NCBI RefSeq assembly: GCF_017352115.1
Contig: NZ_CP071448.1
Coordinates: forward strand, 2,131,001-2,195,000
Origin: Flavobacterium endoglycinae
GTDB taxonomy: Bacteria; Bacteroidota; Bacteroidia; Flavobacteriales; Flavobacteriaceae
Direction: 5' to 3'
DNA length: 64,000 nucleotides
The position numbers were made by a program, and so were the translations under genes. The first letter of the stretch is position 1; each line of letters begins with the position of its first letter. The notes under the pieces were generated by a model. It had not been told where the DNA came from, made no database searches, and saw nothing but the letters and a program-made list of their open reading frames with translations. Of this stretch, positions 43,586-53,383 are shown piece by piece.

Positions 43586-43593
43586 TATTTTTG
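43586..43593 (+). promoter_or_regulatory. Probable -7 box of the prolyl oligopeptidase gene
   Basis: TATTTTTG lies 22 bases before ATG 43615. It sits inside the open frame that extends upstream to 43483, which argues against that longer start. Confidence 0.4.
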
Positions 43594-43614
43594 TTACAAC
43601 AGATAAAACTAACT

Positions 43615-45723
43615 ATGAAAAAAACATTTTTATTAATGGCAATAACAACTGCAGGGATTTCATTTGGACAAGGTAAAATTCAATATCCTCAAACTAAAAA
43701 AGGAGAAACTGTTGATGTTTATTTTGATACTAAAGTAAGCGATCCGTACCGTTGGCTAGAAGATGATAAATCTGCCGAAACAGCTGCTTGGGTAAAAGCT
43801 GAAAATGAAGTGACCTATGGTTATTTAGATAAAATTCCGTTTCGTGAAGAATTAAAAAAGCGAATGGAAAAACTTTGGAATTACGAAAAAATCGGAGCTC
43901 CATTTAAAGAAGGAAAGTTTACCTATTATTATAAAAACAACGGACTTCAAAATCAGTCTGTGGTTTATAGAAAAGATCAGAACGGTAAAGAAGAAATTTT
44001 CCTAGATCCGAATACATTCTCAAAAGACGGAACCACTTCTCTTGGAGGATTGGATTTTTCGAAAGACGGAAACAAAGCGGCTTATTCTATCTCTGAAGGC
44101 GGTAGTGACTGGAGAAAAGTCATTATCATTGATGCCGTTTCTAAAAAGGTTTTAGAAGATACTTTGGTGGATGTAAAATTCAGCGGTATTTCTTGGTATA
44201 AAAATGAAGGTTTTTACTATTCAAGTTATGAAAAGCCAAAAGGAAGTGAATTATCTGCCAAAACAGATCAGCATAAATTGTATTTCCATAAGTTAGGAAC
44301 TTCTCAAAAAGAAGATAAAGTCATTTTTGGTGCCGATCAAAAACGAAGATATGTTAGCGGTTATGTTACCGAGGATGATCATTTCTTAATTATTACAGCT
44401 GCCAATTCTACTTACGGAAATGAATTATATATCAAAGATTTAACTAAACCAAACAGTCCGATTGTTACTATTATAGACAACTTTGATAATTCATATTCCA
44501 TAATAGAAAATGAAGGAACAAAATTATTTATCGAAACAGATTACAAAGCGCCTAACGGACGTGTAGTTTTAGCTGATGCCAATAATCCAAAACAAGAAAA
44601 CTGGAAAGATTTCATCAAAGAAACCGAAAATGTACTCAATCCATCAACTGGAGCTGGATACTTTTTTGCAAACTATACAAAAGATGCCGTTTCGTTTGTG
44701 CTTCAATATGATTATAACGGAAAATTAATCCGTGAAATCAAACTTCCAGCTGTAGGAACTGCCAGCGGATTTGGCGGTAAAAAAGACGAAAAGATTCTAT
44801 ACTACAGTTTTACCAATTATACCACTCCAGGAACTATCTTTTCTTTTGAACCAAAATCAGGTAAATCAGAAATTTATCAGAAACCAAAAGTAGATTTTAA
44901 AAGCGAAGATTACGAGTCTAAACAAGTTTTCTATACTTCAAAAGACGGCACAAAAGTTCCAATGATTATTACGTATAAAAAAGGAACAAAATTAGACGGT
45001 AAAAACCCAACAATCCTTTACGGTTACGGCGGATTCAATATTAGTTTAACACCAAGTTTCAGCATTGCAAATGCAGTTTGGATGGAAAACGGCGGCGTTT
45101 ACGCTGTTGCCAACTTAAGAGGTGGCGGTGAATACGGAAAAAAATGGCACGATGCAGGAACCAAACTTCAAAAACAAAATGTATTTGATGATTTTATCGC
45201 TGCCGCAGAATATCTAATTACCCAAAAATATACCTCATCTGATTATTTAGCAATTCGCGGAGGATCTAATGGAGGTTTATTAGTTGGTGCTACAATGACA
45301 CAACGCCCAGATTTGATGAAAGTAGCTTTACCAGCTGTTGGAGTTATGGATATGCTTCGTTACAATGCTTTTACAGCCGGTGCAGGATGGGCTTTCGACT
45401 ACGGAACTGCTCAGGATAGCAAAGAAATGTTCGAATATTTAAAAGGATATTCTCCGGTTCACAACGTAAAACAAGGCACTCATTATCCTGCTACTATGGT
45501 AACGACGGGAGATCATGACGATCGTGTAGTTCCAGCTCATAGTTTCAAATTTGCATCTGAATTGCAAGAAAAACAAACAGGCAACAATCCGGTTTTAATT
45601 AGAATCGATGTTAAAGCAGGACACGGAGCAGGAAAATCTGTTGCGGCTACCATTCAAGAGAATGTAGACATTCAAGCATTCACACTTTACAATATGGGGT
45701 TTACTTCTTTGCCGAAAAAGTAA
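43615..45723 (+). CDS. Prolyl oligopeptidase, S9A family, exported
   Basis: The start is ATG 43615 (702 residues), where a signal peptide begins (MKKTFLLMAITTAGISFGQ); the longer open frame runs over the palindrome and promoter. The N-terminal beta-propeller (about 75-415) shields the active site; the C-terminal alpha/beta hydrolase has nucleophile S551 in RGGSNGGLLVG, the Asp in DHDDRVVP and the His in KAGHGAGKS. It cleaves after Pro in short peptides (up to about 30 residues) in the periplasm. It is monocistronic; the spacer after it holds nested palindromes. Confidence 0.94.
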   Translation: MKKTFLLMAITTAGISFGQGKIQYPQTKKGETVDVYFDTKVSDPYRWLEDDKSAETAAWVKAENEVTYGYLDKIPFREELKKRMEKLWNYEKIGAPFKEGKFTYYYKNNGLQNQSVVYRKDQNGKEEIFLDPNTFSKDGTTSLGGLDFSKDGNKAAYSISEGGSDWRKVIIIDAVSKKVLEDTLVDVKFSGISWYKNEGFYYSSYEKPKGSELSAKTDQHKLYFHKLGTSQKEDKVIFGADQKRRYVSGYVTEDDHFLIITAANSTYGNELYIKDLTKPNSPIVTIIDNFDNSYSIIENEGTKLFIETDYKAPNGRVVLADANNPKQENWKDFIKETENVLNPSTGAGYFFANYTKDAVSFVLQYDYNGKLIREIKLPAVGTASGFGGKKDEKILYYSFTNYTTPGTIFSFEPKSGKSEIYQKPKVDFKSEDYESKQVFYTSKDGTKVPMIITYKKGTKLDGKNPTILYGYGGFNISLTPSFSIANAVWMENGGVYAVANLRGGGEYGKKWHDAGTKLQKQNVFDDFIAAAEYLITQKYTSSDYLAIRGGSNGGLLVGATMTQRPDLMKVALPAVGVMDMLRYNAFTAGAGWAFDYGTAQDSKEMFEYLKGYSPVHNVKQGTHYPATMVTTGDHDDRVVPAHSFKFASELQEKQTGNNPVLIRIDVKAGHGAGKSVAATIQENVDIQAFTLYNMGFTSLPKK

Positions 45724-45746
45724 AACTTTAAGCTTAATTTTTTTAT

Positions 45747-45956
45747 TAGCCACGAATTCACGAATTATTTTCTGAATATCGTGGCTATTTTATTTCACGC
45801 AGATCTGGCAGATTTAGGCAGATCTAAATTGATTTAATTTAAAAATCTGAGAGCATCTGCTTAAATCTTTTTAAATCTGCGTGAAATAAATTCGAGCAAT
45901 TAGCCACAGCATTTTTAAACTCATAGATTAAAATAAAATTCGAGAATTCGTGGCTA
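45747..45956. repeat. Intergenic palindrome, family B copy 3, with nested element D
   Basis: Outer arms (45747-45766 and 45937-45956, TAGCCACGAATTCACGAATT type) pair with one mismatch. A secondary partner of the left arm, ATATCGTGGCTA, is at 45776-45787. Inside, a second perfect 16-bp inverted repeat TTTATTTCACGCAGAT (45789-45804) / ATCTGCGTGAAATAAA (45875-45890) encloses runs of CAGAT/ATCTG. The whole occupies most of the 286-base spacer. Confidence 0.85.
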
Positions 45957-46009
45957 CCTTTTTTATACAAAGCTTTTATACTAAATTTGAGAAACTAAAA
46001 ACTTAAAGA

Positions 46010-47005
46010 ATGGAAATTATAAAATGGGGAATTATTGGCTGCGGAAATGTTACCGAAGTTAAAAGCGGACCTGCTTTTCAGAAAGCTTCAAACTCTGCTT
46101 TAGTTGCCGTCATGCGAAGAGATGCAGCTCTTGCTGAAGATTACGCAAAACGTCACAACGTTCCGAAATGGTATTCAAATGCTGAAGATTTAATAAACGA
46201 TCCAGAAGTAGATGCTGTTTATATTGCCACTCCTCCATCTTCTCATAAAGAATACACCATTTTATGCGCCAAAGCCAGAAAACCGGTTTACGTTGAAAAA
46301 CCAATGGCTTTGACATTTGAAGAATGTAACGAAATGATCAGTGCCTGCAAAGAACATAATGTACCTCTATTTGTGGCATATTACAGAAGAGGTCTGCCTC
46401 GTTTTTTAAAAATTAAAGAAATAATCGATCAAGGAAAATTAGGAACTATTAGACACGTAAATTGTGTTTTATACCATCCGTTTGAGAAACGCTACGATGA
46501 TGAAATCAATCTTCCGTGGACTGTTTTGCCACATATTTCAGGTGGAGGAATTTTTGTGGATTTGGCTTGTCATACTCTTGATTTCTTGGATTTTGTTTTA
46601 GGTGCCATAAAATCTGTCCGCGGGCATGCAACTTCTCAATTACTAGCTTATCCTGCAGAAGATGCAGTTTCGATGTCGTTTTTATTTGAAAACGGAATTC
46701 ACGGATCTGGAATTTGGAATTTTGCCAGTTTCGAACGTTACGACAATACCGAAATTGTCGGTGATAAAGGAAAAATCTCTTTTTCTACTTTCGGAAATGA
46801 TCCAATTCACATTCAATATGCAAATGGAGAAAAAGAAAGTATTACGATAGAAAATCCGCTACATATTCAGCAGCCGTTTATAGAAACTGTTATTGCTGAA
46901 CTTTTGGGTAATGAAGGCGCTTCTCCATCAAAAGGAGTTTCTGGTGCAAGAACAACCTGGGTTATTGATCAGGTTTTGAAGGAATTTAGAGAAACTTCGA
47001 GATAA
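46010..47005 (+). CDS. Gfo/Idh/MocA-family oxidoreductase
   Basis: The protein of 331 residues has an N-terminal Rossmann domain (KWGIIGCGNVTEVKSGPAFQ, DAVYIATPPSSHKEYT, YVEKPMALT with the catalytic EKP) and a C-terminal alpha/beta domain. Family members oxidise or reduce hydroxyl groups of sugars, inositol or bile pigments with NAD(P). The exact substrate is unknown. It is surrounded by palindromes on both sides and has no operon partner. Confidence 0.9.
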   Translation: MEIIKWGIIGCGNVTEVKSGPAFQKASNSALVAVMRRDAALAEDYAKRHNVPKWYSNAEDLINDPEVDAVYIATPPSSHKEYTILCAKARKPVYVEKPMALTFEECNEMISACKEHNVPLFVAYYRRGLPRFLKIKEIIDQGKLGTIRHVNCVLYHPFEKRYDDEINLPWTVLPHISGGGIFVDLACHTLDFLDFVLGAIKSVRGHATSQLLAYPAEDAVSMSFLFENGIHGSGIWNFASFERYDNTEIVGDKGKISFSTFGNDPIHIQYANGEKESITIENPLHIQQPFIETVIAELLGNEGASPSKGVSGARTTWVIDQVLKEFRETSR

Positions 47006-47018
47006 TTATTATGTTCTA

Positions 47019-47156
47019 ATTTGAATTGCTTCCTGCTTTAGCTGGAGGAATTTTTTCAAAGAATTTTAAGGCTTTAGCCAAACTGGTAGTTTGGCTAAAG
47101 CCTTTCATTTTAATCCATTTTCTCAACCTCCAGATAAAGCAGGAGGCAATTCAAAT
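47019..47156. repeat. Intergenic palindrome, family G, nested
   Basis: Outer arms 47019-47048 and 47127-47156 (30 bases, two mismatches; core GCTTTAGCTGGAGG/CCTCCAGATAAAGC) enclose a second perfect 16-bp inverted repeat AAGGCTTTAGCCAAAC (47068-47083) / GTTTGGCTAAAGCCTT (47089-47104) with a 5-base loop. It fills the gap between the oxidoreductase and the next terminator. Confidence 0.85.
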
Positions 47157-47158
47157 AA

Positions 47159-47190
47159 AAAAGAGGATATTCTTTCGAATATCCTCTTTT
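47159..47190 (-). terminator. Terminator of outer-membrane protein gene
   Basis: AAAAGAGGATATTC (47159-47172), 4-base loop, GAATATCCTCTTTT (47177-47190): perfect 14-bp stem with T run on the minus strand; it can act for both convergent genes. Confidence 0.8.
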
Positions 47191-47213
47191 GTAAACTATA
47201 AAAAACTTGGAAA

Positions 47214-48188
47214 TTATAGGCTGTATTTTAAACCTACAGTTAATCCTAAACCAGAGATTCCAACATAAGAACTTAATTCGTCCATTTTGTCATTAGGTCT
47301 AGTTGTATCTGTTGTATCGTTTGTAGTTGCTGTATTTGGGTTAAATAAAGCATTATTAGAATTTGAATTTAATTTATCATGATATACTGTATATCTTTGA
47401 GATGTATTTCTTGTTGCCAAAGCATCTTGACCATTCACAGTATATTCAGTAGTTTCTTTAGTTTTACCATGTACAGTAAAATTACGATACTCTAATTCAG
47501 CAAAAGCAGAAATGTGTTTTCCTAATTTATAAGATGTACCTAAAGATGCCATGAATCCAATTGTTGGATTTGGTTTTACAACATCTTTCGAATAGATATT
47601 ATTTTTTGCTACTTGATTAGTACCTACATAAGACAAAAGCTCTCTATCTGTTTTAATATCTAATGTACCGTGAATTGGTACAATAACTCCAACTTTAGTA
47701 TATGGTTCAAAACCATGCGCTTCACCTAAAAACATTACAATTGCAGGAGCTACATCAAAAGCTTTAATCTGCCCGTTTGCCTCAAAACTAATATATGTAG
47801 CAACAGTAGTAGCTGGATCATAAGAATAAAGTCTATTAGTAGTTTGAGCCATAGTTTTACTATTGCTGATATAATAGTTTGCAGATAGCTCTACTCCTAA
47901 ACGTGTAGAAAAACGATATCCTGCCGTAATTCCACTTCTAAAACCTTGTCCAAAAGACCCCGTAATACTTTCTCTTGAAACTAGTTTATTATTTGATAAT
48001 GTTCCTGAATAAACATCTCTATTTGGTGCCTGACCTCCTACTTCTGGAAATTCAGTTGATGCAGTTTGGTTGAAATATGATCCACCCAATTTAAAATACC
48101 AGCTTTCTGGTTTGTCCGCACTTCCTGTCTGCGCCATGGCGGTCATAGAGCAAACTAATAATCCTAATAAAAATAGGTTCTTTTTCAT
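47214..48188 (-). CDS. Outer-membrane beta-barrel protein
   Basis: The protein of 324 residues has a signal peptide (LLVCSMTAMAQ). The mature chain consists of amphipathic strands (SGITAGYRFSTRLGVELSAN, IGFMASLGTSYKLGKHISAF) and ends in LGLTVGLKYSL, a barrel signature. An unusually Asn/Thr-rich loop (about 275-300) carries a NTATTNDTTDTTRPNDK run. It belongs to the broad PorT/OmpA-like barrel class of this phylum; function unknown. It is monocistronic with a terminator. Confidence 0.82.
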   Translation of the reverse strand: MKKNLFLLGLLVCSMTAMAQTGSADKPESWYFKLGGSYFNQTASTEFPEVGGQAPNRDVYSGTLSNNKLVSRESITGSFGQGFRSGITAGYRFSTRLGVELSANYYISNSKTMAQTTNRLYSYDPATTVATYISFEANGQIKAFDVAPAIVMFLGEAHGFEPYTKVGVIVPIHGTLDIKTDRELLSYVGTNQVAKNNIYSKDVVKPNPTIGFMASLGTSYKLGKHISAFAELEYRNFTVHGKTKETTEYTVNGQDALATRNTSQRYTVYHDKLNSNSNNALFNPNTATTNDTTDTTRPNDKMDELSSYVGISGLGLTVGLKYSL

Positions 48189-48366
48189 AATTCTGATTTA
48201 ATTGATTTATACAAACTTAGGACAATTTAACATATTCCTATAATTTGCCTTGTTAGACATTCAACGAAAACGTTGTAATTTCCGACAATATTACTAAAAA
48301 AGTATTATGCATGCATATTTTTAACATAAAAAATTAACATACGTTTAAATTTTAACTGTTAATTTT

Positions 48367-51300
48367 TTAGTTCAATTTAAAATTAATCTGCATTTTCTCT
48401 AATTCTGCCAGTAATTCGGCTGAAATCTTAACTTTTAACCTACGACTTGGCATGGTTAATTTGGTCACTACTTTGACTTCTTCAACCTCTTTCACCTCCT
48501 GCATTTTGGCTTCACCTGCGGCAGTTTCTACATCATCATTTTCATCTTCAAAAACGGCATCTTCATTATCTTCAAATTCACTTGTTGTTTCTACTTCAAT
48601 CAAGCGTTTTATGTTTTCTAGTTCCATGATTTCAAAGGTTACCGAATTATCTCCTTTATTTTCATTAAAAAGATGGTTTAGTTTGTGGATAAAATCAGGA
48701 TGTAAATCTTTAATATTCAACAATAAAATCAGTTTTTTGGCTAAAGTCTCCAATATATCCTGCAATTGTTTTACCTCAACAAACTGCATTCTTGGATCTG
48801 ATTTTTTACCGGTTTCATGATTTACCCAGCCTTCTTTAATTAGAATTTTCATGAATGCAAAGTTGTTCTGAATTAAGAAATGGCGGAATTTTAAATATTC
48901 CTCACCAAAAATCTTGAACTCAAAACTTTCATCATATCCTTCTAAATTAAAAGCTGCCCAGCCTTTTCCGTTTTTGGCCACGCGATGCTGGACGTTATTG
49001 ATAATTCCTGCAACAGTCAGGTTCTTACCAACATAATCGTTCATATTTTTCAGCGCTTCTAATCGGGCATTACAGAAATATTTCATTTCAAATCTAAAAT
49101 CATCAAGCGGATGCCCTGAAATATAAATTCCAACAACTTCTTTTTCCTTTGCCAGTTTTTCCATTGTGCTCCAATCTTCACATGGAGGAACAACAGGTTC
49201 TGCAATTTGAACTTCGCTGGTTTCTCCGAACAAACTTACTTGAGATGAATTTTCATTTTCTTGAAATTTCGATCCGTAACGCATTGCTTTTTCGTAGAAA
49301 GTAATTCCGTCGCCATCATCGTGAAAATATTGTGCTCTTGTTGTTCCTTCAAAAGAATCAAAACCTCCTGCCAATGCTAAATTCTCAATCGCTTTTTTGT
49401 TGGCTGCACGAAGGTCAATTCGCTTTGCTAAATCAAAAATCGATTTATATCTTCCGTCTTTTCGATTTTCTACAATGGTTTCTACAGCTCCTGCTCCTAC
49501 TCCTTTAATAGCTCCCATTCCAAAACGAACCGCATAATCATCGTTTACGGTAAATTTATAGTATGATTCATTTACACATGGTCCTAAAACCTGCAATCCC
49601 ATACGTTTACATTCTTCCATAAAGAACGAAACCTGTTTGATATCGTTCATGTTGTTCGAAAGTACGGCCGCCATATATTCTGCAGGATAATGTGCTTTTA
49701 AATAAGCGGTTTGATACGCAATCCAAGCATAACAGGTCGAGTGCGATTTGTTGAAGGCGTAACTCGCAAAAGCTTCCCAATCTTTCCAAATCTTCTCTAG
49801 AATTTTAGCATCGTGTCCTTTTGCTGCCGCTTGTTCAACAAACTTCGGCTTCATTTTATCTAGTACGTCTTTTTGTTTCTTACCCATCGCTTTACGCAAG
49901 ACGTCGGCCTCACCCTTTGTAAAACCTGCCAAAGACTGAGACAAAAGCATTACCTGCTCTTGGTAAACTGTAATTCCGTAGGTTTCTGATAAATATTCGG
50001 CACAGGCATCCAAATCGTATTTAATTTCCTCATCTCCATTTTTTCTTCGAACGAAAGACGGGATATACTCTAAAGGTCCCGGACGATACAAGGCATTCAT
50101 GGCAATTAAATCCCCGAAAACCGTTGGTTTCAGATCTTTCATGTATTTCTGCATCCCAGGCGACTCGTATTGGAAGATTCCAACGGTTTCACCTCTTTGG
50201 AAAAGCGCATAGGTTTCTTCGTCATCAATGGGGAAAGTATCTGGATTGAGTTCAATTCCTGTTCTGTATTTTACCAGTTTTACGGTATCTTTTATCAGCG
50301 TCAGGGTCTTCAGACCCAAGAAGTCCATTTTCAGCAATCCAGCACTTTCTGCAACCGAGTTGTCAAACTGTGTTACATATAAATCCGAATCTTTTGCGGT
50401 GGTAACCGGAACGTAATTCGTAATATCCGACGGCGTAATAATTACCCCGCAGGCGTGAATTCCCGTGTTACGCATCGATCCTTCAAGGATTTTTGCCTGC
50501 TGAATGGTTTCTCCTGCCAAATCATCTTCATTGGCAATCGCGATTAATTCTTTTACATTATCAAATTCGTCAGAACGAAGTGCTTTTTTAACTTCATCTT
50601 CACTTTCCGAGATAAAACGCGCCAAATTCCATTTTGACGGCATCATCCCCGGAATCAGTTTTGCAATTCTATCGGCTTCAAATAAAGGTAAATCCAGTAC
50701 ACGAGCCGTATCACGAATCGCCGATTTGGTCGCCATTTTACCATACGTGATAATCTGCGCCACCTGTTTTTGACCGTATTTGTTGATTACGTATTCCATT
50801 ACACGTCCACGACCCTCGTCATCAAAGTCAATATCAATATCGGGCATCGATACACGGTCAGGATTTAGGAAACGCTCAAAAAGCAAGTCGTATTTAATTG
50901 GGTCAATATTGGTAATTCCGAGACAGTAAGCAACCGCAGAGCCGGCTGCAGAACCACGTCCTGGCCCCACCGAAACGTCCATTTTTCTAGCTTCGGCAAT
51001 GAAATCCTGTACAATCAAGAAATAACCTGGATATCCTGAATTCGAAATCGTCAATAATTCAAAATCCAGACGTTCCTGAATTGATTCAGTAATTTCTCCA
51101 TATCTTCTTTTCGCACCTTCCATTGTAAGGTGACGTAAATAAGCATTTTCACCGCGAACGCCATTGTCTTTCTCGTCTTCCGGATCAACAAATTCTTCTG
51201 GAATATCAAATTTTGGAAGTAGTACATCTCGATAAAGTGAATATACTTCTACCTTATCTACAATTTCCTGAATGTTTATAATCGCTTCAGGAAGATCGGC

Positions 51301-52905
51301 AAAGAGCTTTTTCATCTCTTCTTCGGACTTGAAATAGTATTCCTGATTTGGAAGTCCGTAACGATAACCACGACCACGACCAATTGGTGTGGCTTGCTTT
51401 TCACCGTCTTTTACACACAATAAAATGTCGTGTGCATTGGCATCCTCTTTATTTAAATAATAGGTATTGTTGGTAGCAATGAGCTTTACATTGTGTTTTT
51501 GAGAGAACTCAATCAGAGTTTTATTAACACGGTTTTCATCTTCCTGATTATGGCGCATGACTTCCAGATAGAAATCTTCGCCAAATTGTTCTTTCCACCA
51601 AATTAAAGCTTCCTCAGCTTGGTTTTCACCAATATTCAAGATTTTACTCGGAATTTCTCCGTATAAATTCCCAGACAAAACCATGATATCGCCTTTGTAT
51701 TGTTCCACAATCTTTCTGTCAATTCTGGGAACATAATAAAAACCATCCGTATAGGCAATCGAAGCCATTTTGGCTAAGTTGTGATATCCTGTTTTGTTTT
51801 TAGCCAATAAAACAACTTGGTAACCGTTGTCTTTTTTACTTTTATCCAAATGGTTTTCACAGATATTAAATTCACAACCTACAATAGGTTTAACCTCTGT
51901 TTCGGTTGGCTCTTCTCCTGCTTCTACTAAAGCTTTGTTTTTTCCAGAAGCCGCTTTGTTGTGATTCATAACAGCACTCACAAAATGAAACGCTCCCATC
52001 ATGTTTCCAGTATCGGTCATGGCTACGGCCGGCATTCCGTTTTTCGCGGCAGCGGCAACGATATTTCCAATTCCGATTGTAGATTGAAGAACCGAAAACT
52101 GTGTATGATTGTGTAAATGTGCAAATTTTGCAGCCTTAAAATCAGCTTTATCTTCTTCTGAAACTACAGTCTGCTGACCTTCTCCGGCTAAAGCCTTAAG
52201 CTGTTCTCTGATTTTATCAGAAGCTGCTTTTAAGTTGATGTGTTTTAAACCAATAAGCTGAAATGGCTGTGGATTTCTTTCTTGAAAATCTTTGAAATAC
52301 TCCTTCGGAACATCCAGTTCTTCTTTGGTAAAAACCTCTCTTCTAACCAATTCCAAGAAACAGCGCGTAGTTGCCTCAACGTCGGCAGTTGCGTTGTGCG
52401 CTTCCGCGAAAGGCTGATCGAAAAGGTAGCTGTGTAATTCTGTTAAGGTTGGAAGTTTAAATTTTCCTCCACGTCCCCCAGGAAGCTGTAATAATGAAGC
52501 AGTAACTTCGGTACAAGTATCCAGAACAGGAATGGAAGCCATAGTAGAATCTACTCCCATTCTATGGAATTCGGCTCCCATAATATTAACGTCAAAACCT
52601 AAATTCTGACCTACGATAAACTTAGTTTTTCCTAAAACAATATTAAATTTCTCTAAAACTTCGGCCAAAGTGATTCCATCGGCCTCAGCCAATTCAGTAG
52701 AAATTCCGTGAATACGCTCAGCATCGTACGGAATATTAAATCCTTCAGGTTTTACCAAATAATCCTGATGCTCAATAAGCTGTCCCATTTCGTCATGAAG
52801 CTGCCAAGCAATCTGTATACATCTAGGCCAGTTATCAGAATCAGTAATTGGGGCATCCCAGCGTTTTGGTAATCCGGTTGTTTCGGTATCGAATATTAAA
52901 TACAT
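48367..52905 (-). CDS. dnaE: DNA polymerase III alpha subunit with N-terminal proofreading exonuclease
   Basis: The protein of 1512 residues carries an N-terminal DnaQ-like 3'-5' exonuclease (residues 1 to about 190; catalytic D6 and E8 in FDTETTG, late motif HNATADVEAT), then the PHP domain (KFAHLHNHTQFSVLQS near 265), the polymerase core (SVGPGRGSAAGSAVAYC, then MPDIDIDFDDEGRGRVMEYV with catalytic Asp), the finger region, and an OB-fold (LTVAGIINNVQHRVAKNGKG) near 1260. It is the replicative polymerase. The built-in exonuclease replaces a separate epsilon subunit, as is usual for Flavobacteriia. It stands alone; a C-terminal acidic linker (about 1440-1480) is rich in E and D. Confidence 0.96.
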   Translation of the reverse strand: MYLIFDTETTGLPKRWDAPITDSDNWPRCIQIAWQLHDEMGQLIEHQDYLVKPEGFNIPYDAERIHGISTELAEADGITLAEVLEKFNIVLGKTKFIVGQNLGFDVNIMGAEFHRMGVDSTMASIPVLDTCTEVTASLLQLPGGRGGKFKLPTLTELHSYLFDQPFAEAHNATADVEATTRCFLELVRREVFTKEELDVPKEYFKDFQERNPQPFQLIGLKHINLKAASDKIREQLKALAGEGQQTVVSEEDKADFKAAKFAHLHNHTQFSVLQSTIGIGNIVAAAAKNGMPAVAMTDTGNMMGAFHFVSAVMNHNKAASGKNKALVEAGEEPTETEVKPIVGCEFNICENHLDKSKKDNGYQVVLLAKNKTGYHNLAKMASIAYTDGFYYVPRIDRKIVEQYKGDIMVLSGNLYGEIPSKILNIGENQAEEALIWWKEQFGEDFYLEVMRHNQEDENRVNKTLIEFSQKHNVKLIATNNTYYLNKEDANAHDILLCVKDGEKQATPIGRGRGYRYGLPNQEYYFKSEEEMKKLFADLPEAIINIQEIVDKVEVYSLYRDVLLPKFDIPEEFVDPEDEKDNGVRGENAYLRHLTMEGAKRRYGEITESIQERLDFELLTISNSGYPGYFLIVQDFIAEARKMDVSVGPGRGSAAGSAVAYCLGITNIDPIKYDLLFERFLNPDRVSMPDIDIDFDDEGRGRVMEYVINKYGQKQVAQIITYGKMATKSAIRDTARVLDLPLFEADRIAKLIPGMMPSKWNLARFISESEDEVKKALRSDEFDNVKELIAIANEDDLAGETIQQAKILEGSMRNTGIHACGVIITPSDITNYVPVTTAKDSDLYVTQFDNSVAESAGLLKMDFLGLKTLTLIKDTVKLVKYRTGIELNPDTFPIDDEETYALFQRGETVGIFQYESPGMQKYMKDLKPTVFGDLIAMNALYRPGPLEYIPSFVRRKNGDEEIKYDLDACAEYLSETYGITVYQEQVMLLSQSLAGFTKGEADVLRKAMGKKQKDVLDKMKPKFVEQAAAKGHDAKILEKIWKDWEAFASYAFNKSHSTCYAWIAYQTAYLKAHYPAEYMAAVLSNNMNDIKQVSFFMEECKRMGLQVLGPCVNESYYKFTVNDDYAVRFGMGAIKGVGAGAVETIVENRKDGRYKSIFDLAKRIDLRAANKKAIENLALAGGFDSFEGTTRAQYFHDDGDGITFYEKAMRYGSKFQENENSSQVSLFGETSEVQIAEPVVPPCEDWSTMEKLAKEKEVVGIYISGHPLDDFRFEMKYFCNARLEALKNMNDYVGKNLTVAGIINNVQHRVAKNGKGWAAFNLEGYDESFEFKIFGEEYLKFRHFLIQNNFAFMKILIKEGWVNHETGKKSDPRMQFVEVKQLQDILETLAKKLILLLNIKDLHPDFIHKLNHLFNENKGDNSVTFEIMELENIKRLIEVETTSEFEDNEDAVFEDENDDVETAAGEAKMQEVKEVEEVKVVTKLTMPSRRLKVKISAELLAELEKMQINFKLN

Positions 52906-53101
52906 AGAATTCTAAAAAGTCAAATTTTGAAACTCCAAATCTCAAGTCTTCCATATTGCAAAACACTGACAACATGAAACATAACAAAATACGAAATGAA
53001 AAATGGAAAGAATTCAAATTTACGCTTTTTTTAGAGAAATAACGAAGCGAAAGTTGTTAACAAATGCGTTAAATAAAGCCTGTCAAATGCAACTCTTAAA
53101 A

Positions 53102-53243
53102 TTTTAAACACATAGAAATATAGATCTCGATCTTGTAAAAAGAAGTTTGAAAAAAAATCTAGATTTTCACACATAGCTACGTGTATTTAAAATAAGCGAA
53201 ACGCCTTTAGACCAAGAAAAACTATGTTTCTATGTGTTTAAAA
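53102..53243. repeat. Intergenic palindrome, family H, 142 bp
   Basis: 22-base arms TTTTAAACACATAGAAATAT(AG) (53102-53123) and (CT)ATGTTTCTATGTGTTTAAAA (53222-53243) pair with one mismatch. The interior carries a partial CACACATAGCTACGTGT. It lies in the 478-base spacer between dnaE (promoter side) and the SDR gene. Apart from this element and the direct repeats at 53291-53319 I see nothing else in the spacer. Confidence 0.8.
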
Positions 53244-53290
53244 CAATTACGCTCAAAGTTTTTTAATCAAAAAACTTCGATTATTCATTT

Positions 53291-53319
53291 TGAACACTCA
53301 TTGCTCCAAAATGAACACT
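53291..53319 (+). promoter_or_regulatory. Direct repeats, candidate AraC-type operator of the SDR gene
   Basis: TGAACACT occurs at 53291-53298 and 53312-53319, 21 bp apart from start to start, two helical turns, the spacing known for AraC half-sites. Both are followed by C/T-rich flanks and preceded by T/A runs. They lie 65-93 bp ahead of the SDR start, and an AraC-family gene follows the SDR. Function is inferred. Confidence 0.45.
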
Positions 53320-53383
53320 TTTAAGCTCTGATGTATCCTGAACTTTGCTTCATCAAATTATAACAATTAAAAAAACAATAATC

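Noticed and set aside
43483..43614. Upstream in-frame extension of the prolyl oligopeptidase (44 extra residues)
   Set aside because: It runs across the family A palindrome and a TATTTTTG promoter box, and the signal peptide begins at ATG 43615.
47026..47268. 80-codon open frame after the oxidoreductase
   Set aside because: It is entirely covered by the G palindrome and the terminator and overlaps the end of the convergent outer-membrane protein gene.
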